Shown: piece after piece, positions 17,145-25,717 of the stretch | How positions within the stretch are numbered: the first letter of the stretch is position 1 | Layout: each line of letters opens with the position of its first letter | Origin: Aurantibacillus circumpalustris | GTDB lineage: Bacteria; Bacteroidota; Bacteroidia; B-17B0; Aurantibacillaceae | DNA length: 64,000 bases | Assembly (NCBI RefSeq): GCF_029625215.1 | Contig: NZ_CP121197.1 | Location: forward strand, 4,526,001 to 4,590,000 | Direction: 5' to 3' | The notes under the pieces: generated by a model | Database searches by the model: none | Told to the model about the DNA's origin: nothing | The model's input: only the letters and a program-made list of their open reading frames with translations | Position numbers and translations under genes: made by a program

Positions 17145-18206
17145 ATGGAAGCTTACATTAATTCCTTAGCCTGCATTTCTCCACACAATACCATTAGTGC
17201 AGATTTCTTTTTTGAGGAAACAAGTGAAACACCTACTTCTAATTTTTTAGCCATTGTACCGCCAGTTTACAAAGATTACATTCCAGTTAATACCATTCGC
17301 CGTACTTCACACATTTTAAAAATGGGTATCAGCGCCGGTTTAATGTGTTTGAGAAATAGTGGAAAAGAAGAAACCGACGCCATAATTGTGGGAACAGCAA
17401 TGGGTTGTTACGAGGATACTGATAAATTTTTACGTTCGATTGATGATAATAACGAACGAATGCTTACCCCAACTTCTTTTATACAATCAACACACAATAC
17501 TGTAGCTGGACAAATTGCATTGCTTGTAAAATGCCACGGTTATAATTTTACCTATGTTCATCAAAATTTATCCTTTGAGTATTCTTTGCTTGATGCGCTG
17601 CTTTTACTGAAAGAAGGTGAGGCACAAACCGTTTTAGTAGGTGGAGTTGACGAATTAAATCCTCCTCTCAAAGAATTATTTGAAAGAGCAGGACACATAA
17701 AAAAAGTGGAAGACCTCCAGGAAAAATTGTGGGAAAGCAAAACAAAAGGTTATGTAGCAGGCGAAGGTGCTTGTTTTTTTAATTTGAGTCTGACTAAACA
17801 AGAAAAAAGTATCGCGAAAATAAGTGGGGTAAAAACCATTCAAAAAATTTCAGATTCAGATCAGCTTAAAAACATTACAGAATCATTTTTAAAAGAACTC
17901 GGCCTTTCTATAAACGATATTAGTCTTGTATTAAGCGGCATAAATGGCAATGTGGAAACTGATAAACATTTAAAACAATTTTCTACTGAAATCAATTTAC
18001 CACTTGCTTACTTTAAAAATTTGTGTGGAGAATATTTCACATGCAGTTCTTTTGCGCTTTGGTTTTCAGCAACTATTCTACAAAAACAAAAAGTTCCGAC
18101 TTGCGCTCTTCCTTCAAAAAATTCTCCTGAAAACATAAAACATATTCTTATTGTAAACTACTTTGCAGATCAGCAGTATTCACTGATGTGTATTTCACAA
18201 TGCTAA
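17145..18206 (+). CDS. Chain-length-factor-like ketosynthase homologue without catalytic Cys (module 2)
   Basis: A 353-residue paralogue of the protein at 9891. It starts with the same kind of short N-terminus (INSLACISPHNT against IHKIACISPQQT). It has YVHQNLSFEYS in place of the Cys loop and LSGINGNVE / LCGEYFTCSS in place of the His motifs. It should be the inactive partner of the ketosynthase at 15953. It overlaps the polysaccharide deacetylase gene by 7 bp. Confidence 0.85.
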   Translation: MEAYINSLACISPHNTISADFFFEETSETPTSNFLAIVPPVYKDYIPVNTIRRTSHILKMGISAGLMCLRNSGKEETDAIIVGTAMGCYEDTDKFLRSIDDNNERMLTPTSFIQSTHNTVAGQIALLVKCHGYNFTYVHQNLSFEYSLLDALLLLKEGEAQTVLVGGVDELNPPLKELFERAGHIKKVEDLQEKLWESKTKGYVAGEGACFFNLSLTKQEKSIAKISGVKTIQKISDSDQLKNITESFLKELGLSINDISLVLSGINGNVETDKHLKQFSTEINLPLAYFKNLCGEYFTCSSFALWFSATILQKQKVPTCALPSKNSPENIKHILIVNYFADQQYSLMCISQC

Positions 18207-18970
18207 AACACCGCAACATAGTTATTCTCTTCATTTGTGGAATAATTACGCTTGTGTTTCTCAATAGAACTTACACCATTCATTGGAGTCTTTATTTGTT
18301 TTTATTCTTAGTTTTTTTAATTATAGAATTTTACGGAGCTTATTTTATTCATTCCAATTTTCATATAAAAGCTATTTGTAAAGTAAAAACAAAAGACAAA
18401 GTAGTAGCATTAAGTTTTGACGATGGTCCGGTACTGCAGACAGAAAAAGTTTTAAAAGTATTGGACGAGTTTAATGTAAAGGCAACTTTTTTTTGCATTG
18501 GAAATCGCATTAAAGGGAATGAAGAAATTCTTAAAAAAATAAGCGCTAAAGGTCATTTAATCGGTAATCACAGCTATTCACACGGTTATTTTATTGATTT
18601 AAAAAACACCACTTCCTTTGTGAATGAATTAGAACTTGCCAACAAAATTATTCACGAAACAATTGGTAAAACGCCAACTTTTTTTCGTCCACCCTACGGA
18701 GTTACCACTCCAGCTTTAGCGCGTGCTACAAAAAAATTAAATATGGATGTGATTGGTTGGAACATTCGTTCGCTTGATACAAGTATTAAAAATCCCCAAA
18801 AAGTGTTAGAGAGGATTAAAGAACGTCTGCAACCTGGATCAATAGTGCTTATGCACGACACCGTTATTGGCATAGAAATTGTGTTAAAAGAATTATTGAC
18901 TTATCTGAAAGATCAAAATTATACCGTAATTGCATTAGATCAACTCCTTGAAAAAAAAGCTTATGTTTAA
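18200..18970 (+). CDS. Polysaccharide deacetylase family protein (NodB domain), membrane-anchored
   Basis: A protein of about 256 residues with an N-terminal membrane segment (about residues 6-45) and a NodB domain. The visible carbohydrate esterase family 4 motifs are SFDDGP, the metal-binding GNHSYSH (HxxxH), RPPYG and MHD. Such enzymes remove acetyl groups from amino sugars. Polysaccharide deacetylases recur in flexirubin loci, but their task there is unclear. I use the ATG at 18200; a GTG at 18188 in frame would add four residues. It overlaps the genes on both sides (7 and 8 bp). Confidence 0.88.
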   Translation: MLKHRNIVILFICGIITLVFLNRTYTIHWSLYLFLFLVFLIIEFYGAYFIHSNFHIKAICKVKTKDKVVALSFDDGPVLQTEKVLKVLDEFNVKATFFCIGNRIKGNEEILKKISAKGHLIGNHSYSHGYFIDLKNTTSFVNELELANKIIHETIGKTPTFFRPPYGVTTPALARATKKLNMDVIGWNIRSLDTSIKNPQKVLERIKERLQPGSIVLMHDTVIGIEIVLKELLTYLKDQNYTVIALDQLLEKKAYV

Positions 18971-19598
18971 ACGCTATCTGTTTTTTTTACTTATTATTTC
19001 CACGACAAGTCTTCTTTCTCAAGGCGCTTATAAGGCTATGAAAGACACTGTTGGTTTTAAGAGCAACGTGGATAAAATGTCGAAAGAAACGAACTCCATA
19101 CAAAGCGATTTCACTCAGGTAAAAAACCTTTCAATTCTCTCGGAAAAAATAACCAGCAAAGGTGCTTTCTGGTTTATGAAACAAAATAATTTACGCTGGG
19201 AATACAGTGATCCTTATAAGTATGTGATCGTTATTAATAAAGATAAAATTTTGATTAAGGACGAAAGTAATAAGGTGAAAAAATACGACATGAACTCCAA
19301 CAAAGTCTTTAAGGAAATAAATGACATTATGATTTCTTGCGTGAATGGCGATATTCTTAAATCCAATAAATTCAGCATTCATTATTTTGAAAATGATAAA
19401 GGATACAGATTAGAGTTGATTCCACTTATAAAATCAATGAAAGAAAGTCTGAAAAAGATAAACATGTATTTTGACAAAAACGTAACTTCGGTAATTAAAT
19501 TGGAGATGTTTGAAAATGGTGATGATACCACTACCATTGATTTTACGAATAAAAAAATAAATGAAACGATTTCTTCAGATAAGTTTACTCTTAAATAG
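18963..19598 (+). CDS. LolA-like outer-membrane lipoprotein carrier protein
   Basis: A protein of about 211 residues with a signal peptide (FKRYLFFLLIISTTSLLSQG) and a LolA-like body: KETNSIQSDFTQVKNL, KGAFWFMKQNNLRWEYSDPY, then regular beta strands to TIDFTNKKIN. LolA chaperones lipoproteins across the periplasm. A LolA-like protein in aryl-polyene and flexirubin loci probably carries the lipid-like pigment. The ATG at 18963 overlaps the deacetylase gene by 8 bp and fits the signal peptide better than the TTG at 18948. It overlaps the next gene by 38 bp. Confidence 0.82.
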   Translation: MFKRYLFFLLIISTTSLLSQGAYKAMKDTVGFKSNVDKMSKETNSIQSDFTQVKNLSILSEKITSKGAFWFMKQNNLRWEYSDPYKYVIVINKDKILIKDESNKVKKYDMNSNKVFKEINDIMISCVNGDILKSNKFSIHYFENDKGYRLELIPLIKSMKESLKKINMYFDKNVTSVIKLEMFENGDDTTTIDFTNKKINETISSDKFTLK

Positions 19599-20202
19599 CC
19601 TGCTAGCCATTGCTCTCGTTTCCTGTTCTCCAGCCAGTGGTCATAAATTCATTCGAACTGAAGTTGTCACAACAAATGAGGTTCAGCCTATCATTGATCA
19701 AAATAATTCTTTGCTTTACAAAGCAAAAATAGATTTATTTAGAAATCATTTTAGCGGACTTATTGTACTTAAACAGATAGATTCAAGCACCTCTCATCTT
19801 ACTTTTATTACTGAAATTGGTATGAAAATGTTTGATTATGAAATTCGTGATACTTCTTTTAATTTGGTTTATGTGTTTGAACCTCTTAATAAACCAAAGA
19901 TCTTAAATCTATTGAAAAGCGATATGAAACTCATTTTGCTGCAACATTTGTTCAACAAACAAGCAGACCTTTTTGAAAAAAACGGAGAGAAAGTTTACAA
20001 AGTGAAAGATAATTTTCGCTACTATTATGTTTTAAATAAAGGTGCTAAAACGGTTAAAACAATTAAGAAAAAAAGCGCTTTGTGTACAAAAGTAAAAACA
20101 TTTTATTTTTATAGCAATACTTTACAAGCAAACCAAATTGACCTGAAACACAAAGGTCTAATACGATTAAAAATAAAACTGAACAATATTAATAAGCAGT
20201 AA
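19561..20202 (+). CDS. Lipoprotein of the flexirubin locus, function unknown
   Basis: A 213-residue lipoprotein: MKRFLQISLL start, hydrophobic core and the lipobox LVSC at about residues 19-22, after which the mature protein would be lipid-anchored. The body alternates beta strands (FSGLIVLKQ, SHLTFITEIG) and a lysine-rich tail. Its position directly after the LolA-like gene matches the DUF3261-like lipoprotein found in aryl-polyene loci, but I cannot show a domain match by eye. Its start lies 38 bp inside the LolA-like gene; the intact signal peptide supports it. Confidence 0.75.
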   Translation: MKRFLQISLLLNSLLAIALVSCSPASGHKFIRTEVVTTNEVQPIIDQNNSLLYKAKIDLFRNHFSGLIVLKQIDSSTSHLTFITEIGMKMFDYEIRDTSFNLVYVFEPLNKPKILNLLKSDMKLILLQHLFNKQADLFEKNGEKVYKVKDNFRYYYVLNKGAKTVKTIKKKSALCTKVKTFYFYSNTLQANQIDLKHKGLIRLKIKLNNINKQ

Positions 20203-20208
20203 TGAAAA

Positions 20209-20595
20209 ATGAAAAACACACTTTTAGATAATTTTTACCAAGAGATTTCGACAAATTTTTCCGACGAAAATAAACTTGATTTTAAATGTCAGATTCATTT
20301 TAATGCAGAACATGAGATTTATAAGGGACATTTTCCTCAAATTCCAATTGTACCCGGAGTGTGTTTAACTCAGATTATTAAGGAAATTTTGATGGAAAAA
20401 CTCCAAAAAGAGTTGATTTTAGTGAATGGAGACAACATTAAATTTTTAGCCATGATTAATCCAAAGGAAAATCCGGACATGGAGCTTAGTTTTACTGTAA
20501 AAATCAATGAAAACACCTTGGATGTCAGCGCAAATTACAGTCATGGCGGCACTACATACACCAAGTTTAAAGGCAAGTTTAGTGTCTTAGAATAA
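20209..20595 (+). CDS. ApeI-like hotdog protein (3-hydroxyacyl-ACP dehydratase family)
   Basis: A 128-residue single hotdog domain. The motif HEIYKGHFPQIPIVPGV (His41) is that of FabZ-type dehydratases. The residue that is Glu in FabZ is Gln55 here (VPGVCLTQIIKE). The aryl-polyene protein ApeI belongs to this group. The missing acid suggests weak or altered activity, or a role as partner of the dehydratase at 13038. A GT2 gene follows, with a short unexplained frame in between. Confidence 0.82.
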   Translation: MKNTLLDNFYQEISTNFSDENKLDFKCQIHFNAEHEIYKGHFPQIPIVPGVCLTQIIKEILMEKLQKELILVNGDNIKFLAMINPKENPDMELSFTVKINENTLDVSANYSHGGTTYTKFKGKFSVLE

Positions 20596-20712
20596 ATGGC
20601 CTCCAAACCTTTTATTATCGGGCTTTTTTACTATTTTTACACTCCCGTTTTTAAAGGGTATATTAGCTATTATGGGCGAGGAAGTGAACAGACTAAATAC
20701 ACGTTTTATTGA
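20596..20712 (+). CDS. Possible 38-residue small protein
   Basis: An ATG begins immediately after the stop of the ApeI-like gene and opens 38 codons. The product starts MASKPFIIGLFYYFYTPVF, is rich in Phe and Tyr, and would span or lie on a membrane. It overlaps the first 41 bp of the GT2 gene in another frame. It could be a real small protein, an N-terminal piece separated by a frameshift, or chance. Confidence 0.3.
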   Translation: MASKPFIIGLFYYFYTPVFKGYISYYGRGSEQTKYTFY

Positions 20713-21856
20713 CTTAAAATGTTATGTCATTATCCCGACCTACAACAACGAAAAAACACTTGAAAAAGTAATTCAGGACACCCTTCTATATACAAATAGA
20801 ATAATTGTAGTAAATGACGGCGCTACCGATAGCACAAATCAAATACTAGATTCATTTAAAAATTCCATTGTTCGCGTAAATCATCCCACAAATTTGGGTA
20901 AAGGCATGGCACTGCGTAATGGTTTTAAAAAAGCCCTTGAGCTTGAGTGTGATTACGCAATCACTATTGATAGCGACGGACAACATTTTCCGAGCGACCT
21001 TGAAAGTTTTTTAGATAAAATTGAAGAACAACCTGGATCGCTTATCATCGGCGCCAGGAACATGAATTCAGAAAATGTTCCCGGAGGCAGTAGCTTTGGA
21101 AATAAGTTTTCGAACTTTTGGTTTAGAGTAGAAACTGGTATTAAACTTCCCGATACACAATCCGGTTGCCGCATGTATCCCGTAAAAAAATTAGAAAAAA
21201 TAAATTTCTTTTCTCCGCGCTTTGAATTTGAAATTGAAGTGATTGTAAAAGCTGCATGGCGTAGCATTCCGGTTATTTCTTTGCCAGTTAAAATATTTTA
21301 TGCAAAAGGTAGTGAACGTGTATCACATTTTAGGCCAGCGAAAGATTTTACACGCATAAGTATTTTAAATACCTATTTTGTTATTCTGGCGTTCTGCTGG
21401 TACAAACCACTACGTTTGTTAAAGGGCCTACATCCTTCAAGCTTGAAGGCTTTTATAAAAAAACATTTTTTCGATAAAGACGAATCAATTATTAAAAAAT
21501 CTTTATCCGTAAGCGTTGGTATTTTTTTTGGAATTGTTCCTATTTGGGGCTATCAATTGGTTTCTGCCATTGCGACTTCTTATTTATTAAGACTCAACAA
21601 AGCCATAGTTATTTTAACTGCAAATATTAGCATTCCCCCCTTATTACCTTTTATCCTTATTGCGAGTTTAAAAACAGGCGAACTAATCACCGGCAAAAAA
21701 AGTCATTTATCTCTTCACGACATTTCTCTGGAAACCATAAAATTAAATCTTTATACTTATCTTACAGGCGCCTGTGTTTTAGCAGTTCTTTTTTCAGTAT
21801 TCATGGGCATTGTAACTTTTATTACCCTAAGTATCGTCAGAAGAAAGAGAAATTAA
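20672..21856 (+). CDS. Family 2 glycosyltransferase with C-terminal DUF2062 domain
   Basis: A 394-residue protein. Residues about 16-240 are a GT-A glycosyltransferase of the DPM1/polyprenyl type: YVIIPTYNNEKTL, VVNDGATDST, the acidic DSDGQH and the SGCRMYP acceptor loop. Residues about 265-385 contain membrane helices of the DUF2062 type (GIFFGIVPIWGYQ, NISIPPLLPFIL). This pairing is found beside pigment exporters in Bacteroidota and Proteobacteria. The donor and acceptor are unknown. The ATG at 20672 is the first start that gives the full catalytic domain; about 15 residues precede the first conserved strand. Confidence 0.88.
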   Translation: MGEEVNRLNTRFIDLKCYVIIPTYNNEKTLEKVIQDTLLYTNRIIVVNDGATDSTNQILDSFKNSIVRVNHPTNLGKGMALRNGFKKALELECDYAITIDSDGQHFPSDLESFLDKIEEQPGSLIIGARNMNSENVPGGSSFGNKFSNFWFRVETGIKLPDTQSGCRMYPVKKLEKINFFSPRFEFEIEVIVKAAWRSIPVISLPVKIFYAKGSERVSHFRPAKDFTRISILNTYFVILAFCWYKPLRLLKGLHPSSLKAFIKKHFFDKDESIIKKSLSVSVGIFFGIVPIWGYQLVSAIATSYLLRLNKAIVILTANISIPPLLPFILIASLKTGELITGKKSHLSLHDISLETIKLNLYTYLTGACVLAVLFSVFMGIVTFITLSIVRRKRN

Positions 21857-21859
21857 TTT

Positions 21860-24800
21860 ATGCTGGCATTGCGTTTATATACCTTTTTTCAACGCCATAA
21901 AACACTTTTGTTTGCATTGGTTGTAATTCTGCTGATTTTTTTCGGCTATTTCAGTACCAAACTTAAACGTGAAGAGGACATCACCAAATTCATTCCAAAA
22001 GATGGAAAAATTGACGAGATCAACTTTATTCTTCAAAATCTTAAAATCAAAGACAAACTTGTTATTAATCTGTTTAATGCGGACACAAGTGTAAATGATC
22101 CATCAGAAATGATGGCCTGCGCCGATAAACTTGCAGACACCCTTTTGAACACAAATAAAGACTTCATTAAAGAATTAAATTATAAAGTGTCCAATGAGTT
22201 GATGATGCAAACTTATGGCACTTTTTATGAAAATCTACCCATCTTTTTAGAGGAAAAAGATTATCAAAAAATTGAAGGCTTATTAATAAGAGACAGCGTT
22301 AATAGCACCTTAAAATCAGATTACAGAACGCTCCTCTCTCCTTCAGGAATGGTCCTTGGACGTTATCTTAAACGCGATCCTTTAAATTTAACGCCAATTG
22401 CCTTAAAGAAAATACAAAGCTTGCAGTTTGACGAGAACTTTGAAGTCAACGAAGGATACATTCAAACAAAGGACAAAAAAAATCTTTTGCTTTTTATTAC
22501 ACCTTCTGTTAATCCCAATGAATCTGACGCCAACAAAAAATTCATTGAGTCTCTTGATGGAACAATAAATAACCTTAGCAAACAATTTGACGGTAAAGTT
22601 ACGATTGAGTATTACGGAGCAACTCCTGTAGCAGCTGGTAACGCAGCTCAAATACGCCACGACAGTATTTTCACCTCGCTCATCGCTTTGGCTGTTATCA
22701 TGCTTATGCTCTTTCTCTTTTTTAGAAGGCTGCTTGTTATACTATACATTTTGTTGCCTGTAGCTTTTGGCGGACTATTCTCTTTAACACTTCTGTATTT
22801 TATTAAAGGTGAAATTTCAGCCATTGCTCTTGGAGCAGGCTCCATTGTGCTCGGTATCGCCATTAATTATTCTCTTCATTTTTTTACGCATTACAAACAC
22901 GAGCGTTCGGTAAAAAAAGTAATTGAAGATCTCACCTTACCAATGCTTGTTGGTTGCGCGACTACTGTTGCTGCTTTCTTAAGTCTACAGTTTGCAAAGT
23001 CACAAGCCCTGCATGATTTTGGACTCTTTGCAGGATTTAGTTTGATTGGCGCCGTACTTTTCTCAATCATTGTTTTACCGCATCTACTTAAATCAAAAAA
23101 AGAAAGTCAAGAAGAAAATCACGATGCCAAGCCTTCCATTATTGATAAAGCTTTGTCTTACCCAATGGACAAAAATAAATCCATTGTAATTCTTGCTTTT
23201 CTGCTTACGCTTGTGTTCGCTTATACCGCCAGTTATGTTGAGTTTGAAAGTGACATGATGAAAATGAATTATCAGTCAGACAAACTGAATAAGGCACAAG
23301 AGAACATTGAACGCATTAACAAATATTCTTTAAAATCTGTTTACGTTATTTCGAAAGGAAAAAATTTAAACGAAGCTTTGAAAGCGAATGAAAGAGCTTC
23401 TGAAAAATTATCGCAATTAAAAAAAGATGGAAGCGTAGGAAAATATTCTTCAGTTAGCACTGTGCTAATTTCAGATTCCCTTCAAAAAATTCGTATTGAT
23501 AGGTGGAATGATTTTTGGACCAAGGCAAGAAAAGATTCACTAAGAAATAATCTCATTCAATTTGGTTCTGGTTATAAATTTAAAGAAGATGCCTTTTCAG
23601 AGTTCTATAATCTGCTTAATAAAGATTTTAAAGTAATTCCTTTATCACACTTAGATAGTCTTAAAAAACTTGTTGCCAACGAATGGATAACTGAGAACAA
23701 AGATCTTACCACCATTGTAAATTTGGTTAAATCAGACCCAGAAACAAAACAAAAAGTTTATGATGCTTTTTCAGGTGTGAGTGATGTATTGGTCTTCGAC
23801 AAACAATACATGACCAATCAGTTTGTGGAAATTATCAGTTCAGATTTTAATTTAATTCTGATGATAACCGCTTTCCTGGTTTTTGGATTCATGTTATTAT
23901 CACATGGAAGAATTGAATTAGCAATCATTAATTTTATTCCAATGTTTGTTAGTTGGCTGTGGATTCTAGGAATAATGGGGATTCTAGGGCTAAAGTTTAA
24001 CATCATTAATATCATCATCTCCACCTTTATTTTTGGTTTAGGCGACGATTATAGCATTTTTATAATGGATGGTCTAGGTCACGAGTATAAATACGGCCGA
24101 AAAAATTTAGCCTCGTATAAAACATCCATTTTTCTTTCTGCTCTTACTAACATTGTGGGGATTGGTGTATTGATTTTTGCTAAACACCCAGCTTTAAAAT
24201 CCATCGCAGCCATTACCATTATTGGTATGTGCACGGTTTTATTTATTTCATTTATTATCCAACCACTCTTTTATAATTTCCTGATTCTAAATCGCAGAAA
24301 AAGAGGTTTATTGCCATATACACTTTTTAATTTGTTGATTACAGGTCTTGGCTTCTCAATATTTGTAGCGGGAAGTATTGTTACGCATTCCTTTGCTTTT
24401 TTATTGTTCCACATCATTCCGGCGCCACGAAAGAAAAAGAAACTCTTGTTTCATTACATCATCATGTACGTTTGCCGTATCATGGTTTACCTTGTTGCCA
24501 ACGTTAAAAAAAACATCATCAATCCAGATAAAGAAAAATTCAAAAAACCATCCATTATAATCAGTAATCATCAATCGCACATCGATCTCGCGCTTATCCT
24601 TATGCTACATCCAAAAATTGTGGTATTCACCAACGATGCCGTTTGGAATAATCCTTTTTATGGTGTTATTGTAAGGATGGCAGACTTTTATCCAGCGTCA
24701 CGTGGTTACGAAAATGCTTTAACTCAAATGAAAGAACTTACCAATGATGGATATTCTGTATTGATCTTCCCCGAAGGTACGCGTTCGCAGAGTGGTGAGA

Positions 24801-25711
24801 TTTTGCGCTTTCATAAAGGAGCTTTTTATCTTGCCGAACAACTACAATTAGAAATCCTACCTCTGCTGTTGCACGGAGCTGGAGACTTAGTAACCAAAGG
24901 AGATTTTCATTTTAAAGAAGGTGAAGTAACACTGAAATATTTCCCTAGAATCTTGCCTAATGATACTGCGTTTGGATCAGCATATAAAGAGAAGTCTAAA
25001 AATGTTCGTGAGTACATGCGCAGTGAGTATGCTCAGCTACGTTTAGAAAAAGAAACCGTTAACTATTTCAGACCAAGATTAATAAAAAATTACATTTATA
25101 AAGGTCCTATTTTAGAATGGTATTGCCGTATTAAAACAAAACTGGAAGGTAATTATGAAAACTTCGAAAAGTACCTTCCTAAAAAAGGAAAGATTATTGA
25201 CGTCGGTTGCGGTTATGGGTTTCTATCACTCATGCTTGGTTTTATGAGCAAGGATCGTGAAATACTTGGCTTAGATTACGACGATGAAAAAATAAACATC
25301 GCTTCAAACTGCGTTTCAAAAAATTCGAAAACCAATTTTATTCATGCCGACGTAACCCAATATGAGTTTGTCGAGGCTGATGCTTTTATCATAAATGACG
25401 TGCTTCATTATCTTGAGCCAGAACAACAGATTAATCTCATAAAAAGTTGTGTAAATAAATTAAACAAAAACGGGGTTATGATTGTTCGTGATGCAGATGC
25501 GGATAAAAAGAAACGACACATGGGCACTCGCTATACCGAATTTTTCTCTACTAATTCGGGCTTTAACAAAACGAAAGAAAGTGGTTTACATTTTACTTCA
25601 GCCGATTTAATTAAAAACACGCTTAATAGCTTTAACTTTATTGAATATAAACTTATAGATGATACAACACTAACTTCAAATGTTACGTTTGTAATTCATT
25701 ACAAAAATTAA
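21860..25711 (+). CDS. Trifunctional MMPL transporter / lysophospholipid acyltransferase / SAM methyltransferase
   Basis: A 1283-residue fusion. Residues 1 to about 840 form an RND/MMPL exporter: helix at 13-32, periplasmic loop, helices at about 270-410, a second loop, and helices at about 660-850. Residues about 880-1080 are a PlsC-type acyltransferase with NHQSHID (about residue 902) and FPEGTRS (about 970). Residues about 1100-1283 are a class I methyltransferase with the SAM-binding VGCGYGF motif at about residue 1115. This three-domain fusion is a known annotation in Bacteroidota flexirubin loci. The exporter would move an acylated pigment or lipid, with the two enzymes tailoring it in the cytoplasm; substrates are not known from sequence. 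Confidence 0.92.
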   Translation: MLALRLYTFFQRHKTLLFALVVILLIFFGYFSTKLKREEDITKFIPKDGKIDEINFILQNLKIKDKLVINLFNADTSVNDPSEMMACADKLADTLLNTNKDFIKELNYKVSNELMMQTYGTFYENLPIFLEEKDYQKIEGLLIRDSVNSTLKSDYRTLLSPSGMVLGRYLKRDPLNLTPIALKKIQSLQFDENFEVNEGYIQTKDKKNLLLFITPSVNPNESDANKKFIESLDGTINNLSKQFDGKVTIEYYGATPVAAGNAAQIRHDSIFTSLIALAVIMLMLFLFFRRLLVILYILLPVAFGGLFSLTLLYFIKGEISAIALGAGSIVLGIAINYSLHFFTHYKHERSVKKVIEDLTLPMLVGCATTVAAFLSLQFAKSQALHDFGLFAGFSLIGAVLFSIIVLPHLLKSKKESQEENHDAKPSIIDKALSYPMDKNKSIVILAFLLTLVFAYTASYVEFESDMMKMNYQSDKLNKAQENIERINKYSLKSVYVISKGKNLNEALKANERASEKLSQLKKDGSVGKYSSVSTVLISDSLQKIRIDRWNDFWTKARKDSLRNNLIQFGSGYKFKEDAFSEFYNLLNKDFKVIPLSHLDSLKKLVANEWITENKDLTTIVNLVKSDPETKQKVYDAFSGVSDVLVFDKQYMTNQFVEIISSDFNLILMITAFLVFGFMLLSHGRIELAIINFIPMFVSWLWILGIMGILGLKFNIINIIISTFIFGLGDDYSIFIMDGLGHEYKYGRKNLASYKTSIFLSALTNIVGIGVLIFAKHPALKSIAAITIIGMCTVLFISFIIQPLFYNFLILNRRKRGLLPYTLFNLLITGLGFSIFVAGSIVTHSFAFLLFHIIPAPRKKKKLLFHYIIMYVCRIMVYLVANVKKNIINPDKEKFKKPSIIISNHQSHIDLALILMLHPKIVVFTNDAVWNNPFYGVIVRMADFYPASRGYENALTQMKELTNDGYSVLIFPEGTRSQSGEILRFHKGAFYLAEQLQLEILPLLLHGAGDLVTKGDFHFKEGEVTLKYFPRILPNDTAFGSAYKEKSKNVREYMRSEYAQLRLEKETVNYFRPRLIKNYIYKGPILEWYCRIKTKLEGNYENFEKYLPKKGKIIDVGCGYGFLSLMLGFMSKDREILGLDYDDEKINIASNCVSKNSKTNFIHADVTQYEFVEADAFIINDVLHYLEPEQQINLIKSCVNKLNKNGVMIVRDADADKKKRHMGTRYTEFFSTNSGFNKTKESGLHFTSADLIKNTLNSFNFIEYKLIDDTTLTSNVTFVIHYKN

Positions 25712-25717
25712 TACAGA

